Source of the DNA: JAEZHK01 sp964575255
GTDB taxonomy: Bacteria > Bacillota > Clostridia > Christensenellales > Aristaeellaceae
Assembly: GCA_964575255.1 (NCBI GenBank)
Contig: CAZNPZ010000004.1
Coordinates: 50,611 to 114,610 of the forward strand
DNA: 64,000 nucleotides
Direction of reading: 5' to 3'
Part shown: positions 54,992 through 63,695 of the stretch, in pieces
Layout of the letters: every line of letters starts with the position of its first letter
How positions within the stretch are numbered: the stretch's first letter is position 1
Notes under the pieces: model-generated
Databases searched by the model: none
Told to the model about the DNA's origin: nothing
The model's input: the letters and a program-made list of their open reading frames with translations, nothing else
Position numbers and translations under genes: made by a program

Positions 54992-55582
54992 ATGCGCGTC
55001 GCGGTCATCAACGAAATCAGCGCCTGCGGGAAGAACCCGGACATCCTTTCGGCGCTTTCGGAATTCCGGGACATAACAGTTCTAAATGTTGGCATGGCCC
55101 GGCCGGACGAGCAGCCGTCCCTGACCTACATCCACACCGGGCTGATGGCGGGGCTTCTCTTGAACGCGGACGCGTGTGACCTGGTGATCGGCGGCTGCGG
55201 CACCGGGCAGGGGTTTTTGAATTCCGCGCTGCAATATCCGCTCGTCGTGTGCGGGCTGATCGAAAGCCCGCTGGACGCATGGCTGTTCTCCCAAATCAAC
55301 GGCGGCAACTGCGTTTCGCTCGCGCTCAACAAGGGCTACGGCTGGGCCGGGGACGTGAACCTGCGCCTGATCTTCCGCGAGCTGTTCCGGGATCCGCCGG
55401 GCGCGGGCTACCCGCCCGCCCGCGCCGCGTCGCAGAAGGAGAGCCGCGAAGCGCTTGGGCGCGTCTCGGCCGTGACCCATCGGCCGATGGACGAGATCCT
55501 CGCCCACATCGACCCGGTTATTCTGGAAACCGTCGGGCGAAGTGAACGATTCCTCGCGGCCTACGGGCGGGCGCTTGTATGA
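54992..55582 (+). CDS. Long RpiB/LacAB-like isomerase lacking RpiB histidines
   Basis: Protein of 196 residues, about 50 longer than RpiB, with an extra C-terminal helical part. The isomerase loop is recognisable as VIGGCGTGQGFLNSA (Cys69), and the following GLIESPLDAWLFSQINGGN matches the RpiB stretch ahead of NxxNV. The early D-H pair is absent (VINEISACGKN), and the ring-opening histidine position holds Ile102 in QINGGN. This implies a non-phosphorylated or non-cyclic substrate. It is tightly packed between Gfo/Idh and IclR genes, with an ATGA overlap to the latter. Confidence 0.75.
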   Translation: MRVAVINEISACGKNPDILSALSEFRDITVLNVGMARPDEQPSLTYIHTGLMAGLLLNADACDLVIGGCGTGQGFLNSALQYPLVVCGLIESPLDAWLFSQINGGNCVSLALNKGYGWAGDVNLRLIFRELFRDPPGAGYPPARAASQKESREALGRVSAVTHRPMDEILAHIDPVILETVGRSERFLAAYGRALV

Positions 55583-56376
55583 TCCAGTCGCTGGACCGCG
55601 CCGTCCGGATCCTTTCGCTGATCGCCGATCGCAACAGCATGGGCGTGACCGAACTCGCCCAAAAATTGCAGGTGGACAAATCCACCGTATCGCGGCTTCT
55701 GGATACGCTTCGCGCCCACGACATGGTGCAGATCGACTCGAGCACCGGCAAGTACCGGCTGGGTTTTCGGATTCTGCATCTGGGCGAGTCGCTGAAGAAC
55801 AACCTCAACGTCATCGCCATCGCGCGCCCGACCATTATGGACCTCAGCAAAAACCTCAGCGAGAGTGTCCACCTGTGCGCGTTCAACAACAACCTCGTGT
55901 ACGTCGTCGATCAGGTGCGCTCCAGCCGCGTCTACTCGCTGTCCGCCACGGTGGGCATGGTGGAACCGTTCCACTGCTCGTCGGTGGGCAAGTGCATCCT
56001 GGCCTACCGGCGGCCTGAAACCGTCCGCTCGCTCCTCGCCCACTATGAATTCACCCGCTACACCGAGCATACCATCACCGACGCGGACGAATTGATGCAC
56101 CATCTGGAGGGCATCCGCGCGCAGGGCTACGCCATCGACGACGAGGAAATGGCCATCGGCGTTCGCTGCGTCGCCGTCCCGATTTTCAACTACCGCAAGT
56201 CCGTCCAGTTCTCCATCGGCATCTCCGGTCCCAAGCACGACCTCACCGCCACGAAGATCGAGCATATCCTCATGAGCATGTTCTCCGCCGCGCGCACAAT
56301 CAGCGAGGGCATCGGCTGCCCCGCCGGCACGATCAACCTCAACACGCGCGGACTCAACTGTTCCGAGTCCGAGTGA
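55579..56376 (+). CDS. IclR-family transcriptional regulator
   Basis: Regulator of 265 residues: N-terminal winged helix (MGVTELAQKLQVDKSTVSRL, near residues 16-35) and C-terminal ligand-binding GAF-like domain with SRVYSLSATVGMVEPFHCSS and VGKCILAY. It overlaps the isomerase gene (ATGA). Its location between two operons that carry the same upstream palindrome at the same distance from the -35 boxes makes it the natural candidate for binding both. Ligand unknown. Confidence 0.88.
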   Translation: MIQSLDRAVRILSLIADRNSMGVTELAQKLQVDKSTVSRLLDTLRAHDMVQIDSSTGKYRLGFRILHLGESLKNNLNVIAIARPTIMDLSKNLSESVHLCAFNNNLVYVVDQVRSSRVYSLSATVGMVEPFHCSSVGKCILAYRRPETVRSLLAHYEFTRYTEHTITDADELMHHLEGIRAQGYAIDDEEMAIGVRCVAVPIFNYRKSVQFSIGISGPKHDLTATKIEHILMSMFSAARTISEGIGCPAGTINLNTRGLNCSESE

Positions 56377-56477
56377 TTGACAAAACGCGCGGACTCAAGT
56401 AGGCCAAAAACCAAGCGGCCAGTACAACGCGCAGGCTCAGTCAAACCAGAAACCGAGCAGCCAAAAAACGCACGAAC

Positions 56478-56494
56478 GTTGCACCCTACGCAAC
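56478..56494. promoter_or_regulatory. 17-bp operator, copy 2 (upstream of RbsB-type operon)
   Basis: GTTGCAC-CCT-ACGCAAC shares the left seven and right five bases with the site at 51977 and also lies 18 bases before the -35 box. A related ATTGC-TTAAAT-GCAAT at 56611-56626 may be a secondary site. Confidence 0.6.
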
Positions 56495-56512
56495 CCGATT
56501 TCCTCATTCGCA

Positions 56513-56541
56513 TTGCAAACGCCCGACCGATCATGTACCAT
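56513..56541 (+). promoter_or_regulatory. Probable promoter of the RbsB-type importer operon
   Basis: TTGCAA at 56513-56518 and TACCAT at 56536-56541 with a 17-base spacer. A TATAAT at 56597-56602 is an alternative -10 but has no good -35 box. The leader to the ATG at 56653 is about 105 bases. Confidence 0.45.
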
Positions 56542-56652
56542 ATACGTAGTTAACATAAAACAGCACATAAGCGTAATGCGTCTAAAATCAATGCGATATA
56601 ATTATGATGTATTGCTTAAATGCAATCGTCTAATGTAGAGGAGGGCGTTATC

Positions 56653-57615
56653 ATGAGGAGGACCATTTTCTTGCTGCTGGCTTTGGCGCTCGTGATCACC
56701 GGGATGACCGTACCTGCGATGGCGGAGGATCAGATCTACATCGGCGTGAGCATGCAGGGGAACCAGAGCGGGTTCATCCAGTACATCACGTCGGGCATCT
56801 GGGAGTACCAGAAGAACAGCGCGCCGGACATCAAGCTGGAAGTCGTCTTCGCGGACGACGACGCGGCCAAGCAGCTCTCCCAGGTGGAGACCTTCATTTC
56901 CAAGGGCGTGGACGCGATCGTCCTGAACCCGGTGGACAAGGTGCAGTCGGCGGCGGCGGTGGACGCGGCCCATGACAAGGGCATCCCGGTCGTCACCGTC
57001 AACACGATTTCCGACAGCAAGAACGTCGCGGCCCACGTGGGCTCGGACGACGTGGAGTCCGGACGACTCCAGATGCAGCGGCTATTGGACGTATGCGGCC
57101 CCGACATGAAGGTCGTGTACGTGGACGCGGTGCTGGGCCACTCGGCGCAGATCGGCCGCGCGCAGGGCTACAAGGAGATCCTGGACGCGAATCCCTCCGT
57201 CACGCTGGTTGCCCACGACACTGGCAACTGGTCGGCGGACGATTCGATGAAGCTGGTCGAGAACTGGATTCAGAGCGGCAAGCAGTTTGACGCCGTCGCT
57301 TGCAACGCCGACTGCCAGCTGATCGGCGTGGTCACCGCCATCGAGAACGCCGGGCTGATCGGCAAGGTCAAGCTCAGCGGCATGGACTGCGACCCGATGA
57401 TCATGGAAGACATCAAGAAGGGCATCGTGGACAGCTCCATCTGGCAGGACGGCGTGGGCCAGGGCGAGAACGCGCTGCGCATCGCGATCGAGGCCGCCAA
57501 GGGCAACCCCGTTGAGGATTTCTTCCTGCCCTACGAAGTGTGCAACGGCGACAACATCGACGAGTATATGGTGCGCGCCGAAGCGCGCAACGCACTGGCG
57601 AAGAAGTACTTCTAG
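56653..57615 (+). CDS. Sugar-binding protein, RbsB type
   Basis: Extracellular binding protein of the type I periplasmic family, 320 residues. Signal peptide with core IFLLLALALVITG and AMA-E cleavage near residue 24; no lipobox. The RbsB-like opening IYIGVSMQGNQSGF, FISKGVDAIVLNPVD and the late NADCQLIGVVTAIENAG are visible. The start at 56653 follows GAGGAGGGCG. RbsA and RbsC-type genes follow. The ligand class is mono- or disaccharide-sized polyols, so ribose, inositol or an unusual sugar are all possible. Confidence 0.88.
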   Translation: MRRTIFLLLALALVITGMTVPAMAEDQIYIGVSMQGNQSGFIQYITSGIWEYQKNSAPDIKLEVVFADDDAAKQLSQVETFISKGVDAIVLNPVDKVQSAAAVDAAHDKGIPVVTVNTISDSKNVAAHVGSDDVESGRLQMQRLLDVCGPDMKVVYVDAVLGHSAQIGRAQGYKEILDANPSVTLVAHDTGNWSADDSMKLVENWIQSGKQFDAVACNADCQLIGVVTAIENAGLIGKVKLSGMDCDPMIMEDIKKGIVDSSIWQDGVGQGENALRIAIEAAKGNPVEDFFLPYEVCNGDNIDEYMVRAEARNALAKKYF

Positions 57616-57641
57616 TCCCTGATCGTATCGTCAGACTGGCC

Positions 57642-57670
57642 GGGGACAGCCTCCAAGCGGGTCTGTCCCC
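57642..57670 (+). terminator. Stem-loop after the RbsB-type gene
   Basis: GGGGACAG and CTGTCCCC arms enclose a 13-base loop; no U-tract. It is the fifth SBP gene in this window followed by such a structure. Confidence 0.55.
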
Positions 57671-57724
57671 GACGTCATGAACAAATTCCGAATCGCTCGT
57701 TCATCCTTAGATGGGGGTGCGGCC

Positions 57725-59239
57725 GTGGAGAACGAAATCATCCTCGAAATGAAGCACATCGACATGCGCTTTCAGGGCGTTCACGCGCTGGACGACGTGT
57801 CGTTTACGCTCAGGCGCGGCGAGGTGCACGCGCTGGTGGGCGAGAATGGGGCTGGGAAATCGACGCTGATGAAGATCCTGATCGGCCTGTATACGCCTGT
57901 CAGCGGGGAAATCATCTTCAAGGGACAGAACGTGAAATTCAAATCGGTCATGGACACCCGGCGCGCGGGCATCAGCATGATCTTTCAGGAGTTCAATCAG
58001 GTCCGCCACATGACGGTAATGGAGAACATCTTCCTGGGCCGGGAGCCGAGGAGCCGCTTGGGCACGGTCGATTTTGGCAAGATGTACCGCGACGCGTCGG
58101 CGCTGCTCACGCGGCTGGGCGTGGACCTGAACCCCAAGACCATGATGCGCGACCTGACCGTGGCGAAATACCAGCTGGTGGAGATCGTCAAGGCGGTGTC
58201 CTACAACGCGGAGATCATCATCATGGACGAGCCCACGTCGGCGCTCAGCCATGCCGAGATACGCTACCTGATGGACATGGTGGAAGCGCTGTGCCGGGAG
58301 GGCAAGTCGATCGTGTTCATTTCGCATAAAATGGACGAAATCTACAGCCTGTGCAGCCGGGTGACGGTGCTCCGGGATGGGAAGTTCATCCACACCGGGC
58401 TGGTTCGTGACGTAACGGAGCGGGAACTGATCCGGATGATGGTCGACCGGAACGTCGACCAGCTCTACCCGAAGACCCCCGCCGTGATCGGCGAGGCGGT
58501 TTTGGAAGCCCGCAACATCACCTGCAGGGGCGCTTTCCGGGACGTCTCCTTTACGCTGCGCCGGGGCGAGATTCTGGGCTTCGCGGGGCTGATGGGCGCC
58601 GGGCGCACGGAGGTCATGGAGGCCATCATGGGCATGCGGAAACTGGACTCGGGCGAGGTACTGCTCCACGGTAAGCCCATCGTAAGCCGAATCCCGACCG
58701 ATGCCATCCGGCGCGGCATCGTGATGGTGCCCGAGGACCGGAAGCGAAACGGCCTGGTCTTGAAGCTCAGCGTCCGGGACAACATCCTGATGTCTTCCAT
58801 GAAAAAATGCCTCCGGATGGGATTCCTCAGAAAACCGCTGGAGAACCAACTGGTTCAGGAATACGCGGACAAGCTAGAAATCAAGATGCACACACCCTCG
58901 ACGCCGTGCGCCAACCTATCCGGCGGCAACCAGCAGAAGGTCGCCATCGGCAAGGCGCTGTGCGCCGATCCTGAAATCATCATCCTGGACGAGCCGACCC
59001 GCGGCATCGACGTAAAGACCAAGGCGGATATCCACGCGCTGATGTCCAAACTGGCCGCTTCGGGCAAGGCCATTTTGATGGTGTCCTCGGAGCTTCCGGA
59101 GGTGCTGGGCATGGCGGATCGGGTGGTGGTGCTGCACGAGGGCGTCATGACCGGAACGCTCGACCGGAGTGAAGCCGTGCCCGACGCGATCATGGCACTG
59201 GCGGTCGGATCGATAAAGGAGGGGAATCGAAATGGTTAG
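57725..59239 (+). CDS. Sugar ABC transporter ATP-binding protein, RbsA type
   Basis: Tandem-domain ATPase of 504 residues. First domain: Walker A GENGAGKS at 39-46, weak signature VAKYQLVEIVK, Walker B IIMDEPTSAL. Second domain: the degenerate GLMGAGRTEV in place of Walker A, signature LSGGNQQK and Walker B IILDEPTRGID. Asymmetric domains of this sort are standard for RbsA, MglA and XylG. I choose GTG 57725 with GGGGGTG 5 bases upstream; an ATG at 57677 has no ribosome site. The gene overlaps the permease by 8 bases. Confidence 0.9.
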   Translation: MENEIILEMKHIDMRFQGVHALDDVSFTLRRGEVHALVGENGAGKSTLMKILIGLYTPVSGEIIFKGQNVKFKSVMDTRRAGISMIFQEFNQVRHMTVMENIFLGREPRSRLGTVDFGKMYRDASALLTRLGVDLNPKTMMRDLTVAKYQLVEIVKAVSYNAEIIIMDEPTSALSHAEIRYLMDMVEALCREGKSIVFISHKMDEIYSLCSRVTVLRDGKFIHTGLVRDVTERELIRMMVDRNVDQLYPKTPAVIGEAVLEARNITCRGAFRDVSFTLRRGEILGFAGLMGAGRTEVMEAIMGMRKLDSGEVLLHGKPIVSRIPTDAIRRGIVMVPEDRKRNGLVLKLSVRDNILMSSMKKCLRMGFLRKPLENQLVQEYADKLEIKMHTPSTPCANLSGGNQQKVAIGKALCADPEIIILDEPTRGIDVKTKADIHALMSKLAASGKAILMVSSELPEVLGMADRVVVLHEGVMTGTLDRSEAVPDAIMALAVGSIKEGNRNG

Positions 59240-60224
59240 CCAACAGCGGGACATTGAAAAAAGCCGTGCGGACATCGGAAAAATCATCGCCAGCAACGGC
59301 ATCGTGTTCAGCTTTCTGGTGATCTGCGTACTGCTCTCCATTTTCGCGGAGGGCTTCTTCTCGTTCTCAAACCTCATCACCATCTTAAAGCAGGTCTCCA
59401 CGATCGGCATCGCGACCATCGGCGTCGGTATGCTGATCATCATGAACTGCATTGACCTGTCGATCGGGTCGATGTTCGCGCTGTGCGGCGTGACGGCGGG
59501 CCTCGCGGTATCCACCGGGAATGGCGGCTACGGTCTGCCCGGCTGGGTGGGCTATGTGACCGGCATTTTAACCGGCGTCGTCTTCGGCTTACTGAACGGC
59601 GGCATCGTCGCCAAGGGGCGCATCCCCGCGTTCATCGTGTCGCTGGGCACGATGTTCATCGCCCGCGGCGCGGCGCTGGTGCTGGCGCACGGCATGCCGG
59701 TGGCGAGCTTCCCGGATTCATTCAATTACCTGGGCACCGCCTCGCTGGACGCGGGCGGCTTCGTGCCCTGGATCGTGATCATGTTCCTTGTGATCATCGT
59801 GATCGCCACGTTCGTCATGCGAAAGCTGCCCATCGGCCGCTACACCTACGCCATAGGCGGCAACGAGGTCGCCGCGCGGGTGGCCGGCATCAACGTCGAC
59901 CGGATCAAGATCTACGTGTACCTGATCGAGGGCGCGATGCTGGGCTTCGCCGGCACGTTGATGGCGTCCCGCCTCCGCTCCGCCGCGCCGGCGATGGGCG
60001 TGGGCTACGAGGGCGACGCGATTGCGGGCGCGATCATCGGCGGTGTCAGCTTCACCGGCGGCGTGGGCACCGTGCCCGGCATGGTGCTGGGCGCGATGAT
60101 GATCGGCGTGATCAACAACGGCATGGATCTGATCGGCGTCGACGCGTTCTACAAGCAGCTGGTCAAGGGCTCGATCATCATCCTGGCGGTGCTGATCGAC
60201 CGCAAACGCGTTGGAAGGAACTAA
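59232..60224 (+). CDS. Sugar ABC transporter permease, RbsC type
   Basis: Integral membrane protein of 330 residues with about ten hydrophobic helices. Family segments: MNCIDLSIGSMFALCG near residue 75-90, IPAFIVSLGTMFIARG near 130, and AIGGNEVAARVAGINVDR near 210. The ATG follows GGAGGGGAATCG inside the end of the ATPase gene. With the binding protein and ATPase it completes an importer that needs no external ATPase. Confidence 0.9.
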   Translation: MVSQQRDIEKSRADIGKIIASNGIVFSFLVICVLLSIFAEGFFSFSNLITILKQVSTIGIATIGVGMLIIMNCIDLSIGSMFALCGVTAGLAVSTGNGGYGLPGWVGYVTGILTGVVFGLLNGGIVAKGRIPAFIVSLGTMFIARGAALVLAHGMPVASFPDSFNYLGTASLDAGGFVPWIVIMFLVIIVIATFVMRKLPIGRYTYAIGGNEVAARVAGINVDRIKIYVYLIEGAMLGFAGTLMASRLRSAAPAMGVGYEGDAIAGAIIGGVSFTGGVGTVPGMVLGAMMIGVINNGMDLIGVDAFYKQLVKGSIIILAVLIDRKRVGRN

Positions 60225-60238
60225 ACGGAGGCGCGAAG

Positions 60239-61099
60239 ATGCAATACGACTACGAGCGGATGCGGCGGCTCAGCGCGGACATCCGCATCGAGACCATCCG
60301 CGCGCTGGCGGCGGCGGGCTACGGGCACATCGGCGGCTCGATGTCCATCGCGGACGCGCTGGGCGCGCTGTACGGCGGCGTGATGAACATCCGCCCCGAT
60401 GACCCGGATTGGGAAGAGCGGGATTTTCTCGTACTCTCCAAAGGTCATTGCGGCCCGGCGCTGTACGCGGCGCTGGCGCTGTCCGGCTACTTCCCGGCGG
60501 AGGAGCTTGCAACCGTCAATCAGGGCGGCACACGGCTGCCCAGCCACTGCGACCGGCTGAAGACCGTGGGCGTGGATATGTCCACGGGCTCTTTGGGGCA
60601 GGGGATGTCGAGCGCAGAGGGCATTGCGCTGGGCAATCGCCTCAAAGGGCTTTCTTCGTATACCTACTGCATCCTGGGTGACGGCGAGTGTCAGGAGGGG
60701 CAGGTGTGGGAAGGCGCGGAGCTGGCGGCGCAACTGAAGCTGGATCACTTCATTGTGCTGGTGGACGACAACAAAAAGCAGTTGGACGGGCGGGTGGACG
60801 CCGTGCGCACCGGGCAGGACCTCGCCGATAAATGGCGCGCGTTCGGTTGGCGCGTAGAGCGCGTCGCGGGCTGGGACGTGCGCGAAATCGCGGAGGCGGT
60901 TGACCGCGCCAAGGCGGCGCAAGGGATGCCCTCGGTCATACTTCTGGATACCCTCAAAGGGCTGGGCGCGGATTTCGCGGAGGCGGCGGCGTTCAACCAT
61001 TACATGGTGATCACACCGGAAATGGCCGACGGGGCGATCCGGGAGATCGAGCGCCGTTATGAGACGGGCGCATTTCCAAGGGGGGATGTCCGGTGGTAA
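60239..61099 (+). CDS. Transketolase, N-terminal subunit (operon 52-63 kb)
   Basis: TPP-binding half of a second split transketolase, 286 residues. Motifs: GHIGGSMSIADALG, VLSKGHCGPALYA, GSLGQGMSSAEGIALG and the TPP motif from GDGECQEGQVWEG to VDDNKKQLDG. The ATG at 60239 follows ACGGAGGCG; a longer frame back to 59483 overlaps the permease. It follows the importer genes directly, so transketolase is part of sugar catabolism here. Confidence 0.9.
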   Translation: MQYDYERMRRLSADIRIETIRALAAAGYGHIGGSMSIADALGALYGGVMNIRPDDPDWEERDFLVLSKGHCGPALYAALALSGYFPAEELATVNQGGTRLPSHCDRLKTVGVDMSTGSLGQGMSSAEGIALGNRLKGLSSYTYCILGDGECQEGQVWEGAELAAQLKLDHFIVLVDDNKKQLDGRVDAVRTGQDLADKWRAFGWRVERVAGWDVREIAEAVDRAKAAQGMPSVILLDTLKGLGADFAEAAAFNHYMVITPEMADGAIREIERRYETGAFPRGDVRW

Positions 61100-62061
61100 G
61101 GCTCAGAAAGGAATTTACCCTCGACGCGCGCGAGATGCGCGAAGTCTACTGTCAGGCGCTGATTGACGCCGCGGCGGCGGACGAGCGCGTGTTCGTGCTG
61201 GATTGCGACCTGTCCAGTTCCGTCGGCACCAGGCCGTTCATCGCGCGCTTTCCCGACAGACATCTCAACTGTGGCATTCAGGAGGCCAACGCCTGCGGCG
61301 TCGCTGCCGGGCTTTCCCGGAGGGGCTTCGTGCCATTATTGCACACCTTCGGCGTGTTCGCCTCCCGACGGATCCTGGATCAGGTCTACATCTCCTGCGG
61401 CTTCGCGGGGCTGAACGTCAAGATCGTCGGCGCGGACCCGGGCGTCACGGCGGCGGTCAACGGCGGCACCCACATGGCGCTGGAGGACGGCGGCATCCTC
61501 AGGCTGGTGCCGGGTTCGACGGTGCTGGAGCCGTCCGACCCGGTCATGATGTACCAGTTGACGCGCCGCATGGCGCAGCACCAGGGCGTCGACTACCTGC
61601 GCATGGCGCGTAAGTCGGCGGTTCGGCTGTATGAGGAGGATTCCACGTTTGAAATCGGCAAGGCCGCGGTGCTGCGCGAGGGCGGAGACGTAACGCTGAT
61701 CGCCGCCGGGATTATGGTGTATGAATCGCTGAAGGCCGCGAATCGGCTTCAGACGGAAGGCATCGAGGCGACGGTCGTGGACATGTTCACGGTCAAGCCG
61801 CTGGATGTTCAAACGGTGGTCGAATGCGCGCGGCGCACCGGCGCGGTGGTTACCTGCGAAAACCACAACGTGATCGGATACCTGGGTTCTGCGGTGGCGG
61901 AGGCGTTGAGCGAGCACTGCCCCGTACCGCTGGAGCGCGTGGGCGTCCCGGATGTCTACGGAGAAGTCGGAACTCAGGAGTACCTGATGGCCAGGTTTCA
62001 TCTGACCGACGAGGCGATATGTGAAAAGGCACGGCGGGTAATCGAGCGAAAGGCACAGTGA
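61093..62061 (+). CDS. Transketolase, C-terminal subunit (operon 52-63 kb)
   Basis: Second half of the transketolase, 322 residues. The catalytic-type glutamate is in NCGIQEANACGV; the segments GGTHMALEDGGILR and VVTCENHNVIGYLGS are family features. GTG start at 61093 with AGGGGGG 7 bases upstream, overlapping the N-terminal subunit gene by 7 bases. The pair is only a distant match to the pair at 24344-26118, so the two sets are not a recent duplication. Confidence 0.9.
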   Translation: MVRLRKEFTLDAREMREVYCQALIDAAAADERVFVLDCDLSSSVGTRPFIARFPDRHLNCGIQEANACGVAAGLSRRGFVPLLHTFGVFASRRILDQVYISCGFAGLNVKIVGADPGVTAAVNGGTHMALEDGGILRLVPGSTVLEPSDPVMMYQLTRRMAQHQGVDYLRMARKSAVRLYEEDSTFEIGKAAVLREGGDVTLIAAGIMVYESLKAANRLQTEGIEATVVDMFTVKPLDVQTVVECARRTGAVVTCENHNVIGYLGSAVAEALSEHCPVPLERVGVPDVYGEVGTQEYLMARFHLTDEAICEKARRVIERKAQ

Positions 62062-62076
62062 TAGGGAGGGAATTCC

Positions 62077-63585
62077 ATGGCCGTTGAAATCCTGAGGCCG
62101 TTCATCAATGGGCGGTTTGTCGAAAGCAAAACCGAAAAAACCATGCCGATCTACGACCCCTCGACCGGCGAGGTCATCGCCAAGACGCCCTGCTGCACCC
62201 GCGAGGAAGTCGTTTCGGCGATCGAAGCCGCCAAGGCGGCCTTCCCCGCCTGGCGCGACACGCCCTGCCCGCAGCGGGTGCAGGTTCTCTATCGCTTCCG
62301 GGATCTGCTGGCCCAACATATGGACGATCTGACCTATACGCTGTGCCGTGAGAACGGCAAGAACTGGGACGAGGCGCAGGGCGACTTACTCAAGGTCAAG
62401 GAGCCGGTAGAGGTCGCTTGCGGCTGCCCGAGCCTGATGATGGGCGAAGCGCTGATGAACGTCACGCGAGGGTTTGACTCCACGCTCTACCGGGAACCGC
62501 TGGGCGTGTTCGCTGGGCTCGCCCCGTTCAACTTCCCGGCCATGATCCCGATGGGCTGGATGATGCCCATGTGCATCGCGACCGGCAACACGCTGGTGAT
62601 CAAGGCTTCGTCCATGACGCCGATGACCTCGATGCGCCTTGTCGCGCTGCTGAGGGAAGCCGGGCTGCCGGACGGCGTGGTCAACCTTGTGACCTGCTCG
62701 CGCCACGAGGCGGAACTGTTCCTCACCCACCCGGACGTGCAGGGGATCACGTTCGTCGGCTCCACCAGTGTCGGGCGGCACATCTACGCCACCGCGGCGG
62801 CGAACGGCAAGCGCGTGCAGTGCCTGTGCGAGGCCAAGAACCACGCGCTGGTCCTCAGCGACGCGCCCATCGAGCGCACCGCGGCGGGCATCATCAACTC
62901 GGCTTTTGGCTGCGCGGGCGAGCGCTGCATGGCGCTGCCGGCGGTGGTTGCGGAAGAAGCAATCGCGGACGAACTGGTCGCGGAGATCGTCAGGCAGATC
63001 AAGACGCAAAAAATCGGCCCGGCCTACGACCGCGCCACCAATCTGGGGCCGCTGGTAACGCAGGAACACCGGCAGTCCGTTGTTGATTGGATTCAAAAGG
63101 GCGTCGACGAGGGCGCGAAGCTGGTGCTGGACGGGCGCGGCGTCATCGTGCCGGGGTATGAGGGCGGCTTCTACCTGGGTCATACGGTGTTTGACCATGT
63201 GACGCCAGAGATGTCGGTGGGCGAGAGCGAGATTTTCGGGCCTGTCTTATGCGTCAAGCGCGTCCGGGACTTTGAGGAAGGCCTCGCGCTGATGAATTCA
63301 AACCCGTTCGCGAACGGATCGGTCATCTTTACGCAGAGCGGCTTATATGCCCGTGAGTTCGCCCGCCGTACCCACGGCGGCATGGTGGGTGTCAACGTGG
63401 GCATCCCGGTGCCCGCTGGCATGTTCCCCTTCGCGGGGCACAAGAATTCCTTCATTGGCGACCTGCACGCGCTGGGCAAGGATGGTCTCCGGTTCTACAC
63501 CGAATCCAAGTGCGTGACGACGCGCTGGTTTAGCGAAGAGAATGTGAAAACAACTAAGGTCTTCACCTGGGACGGCGCGCTGTAA
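62077..63585 (+). CDS. CoA-acylating aldehyde dehydrogenase, MmsA/IolA-like
   Basis: ALDH-superfamily enzyme of 502 residues. The catalytic cysteine is Cys284 in CAGERCMALP. The position of the general-base glutamate in most ALDHs is Asn255 in EAKNHALV, the hallmark of methylmalonate-semialdehyde dehydrogenases, which transfer the acyl group to CoA. The ATG follows TAGGGAGGG. As the final gene after a split transketolase it is well placed to oxidise a short aldehyde (malonate- or methylmalonate-semialdehyde-like) to an acyl-CoA or acid. The actual substrate is inference. Confidence 0.88.
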   Translation: MAVEILRPFINGRFVESKTEKTMPIYDPSTGEVIAKTPCCTREEVVSAIEAAKAAFPAWRDTPCPQRVQVLYRFRDLLAQHMDDLTYTLCRENGKNWDEAQGDLLKVKEPVEVACGCPSLMMGEALMNVTRGFDSTLYREPLGVFAGLAPFNFPAMIPMGWMMPMCIATGNTLVIKASSMTPMTSMRLVALLREAGLPDGVVNLVTCSRHEAELFLTHPDVQGITFVGSTSVGRHIYATAAANGKRVQCLCEAKNHALVLSDAPIERTAAGIINSAFGCAGERCMALPAVVAEEAIADELVAEIVRQIKTQKIGPAYDRATNLGPLVTQEHRQSVVDWIQKGVDEGAKLVLDGRGVIVPGYEGGFYLGHTVFDHVTPEMSVGESEIFGPVLCVKRVRDFEEGLALMNSNPFANGSVIFTQSGLYAREFARRTHGGMVGVNVGIPVPAGMFPFAGHKNSFIGDLHALGKDGLRFYTESKCVTTRWFSEENVKTTKVFTWDGAL

Positions 63586-63587
63586 TA

Positions 63588-63695
63588 CCAATCTCAATCA
63601 TTTTTTCATCATCGCCACGGCATTTTTTGCACATGGCTGTGTCGCTTTACGCTCAGCGTATCGTTGCTACGCATGGCTCCGACCCCTGCTTTGCA
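63588..63695. repeat. Dispersed intergenic repeat, copy 2
   Basis: Starts ATACCAATCTCAATCATTTT and has the TGTCGCT, GCTCAGCGT and TGCTACGC blocks of the copy at 35388-35505 in the same order. It lies directly after the last gene of the operon. Confidence 0.5.

Noticed and set aside
59483..60238. Fusion of a 252-residue N-terminal domain to the second transketolase subunit
   Set aside because: The extension is an out-of-frame reading of the RbsC permease gene; the ATG at 60239 has its own ribosome site.
52067..63585. Apulose-type transketolase pathway
   Set aside because: It needs an FGGY kinase making a ketose phosphate; no kinase is encoded in the operon.
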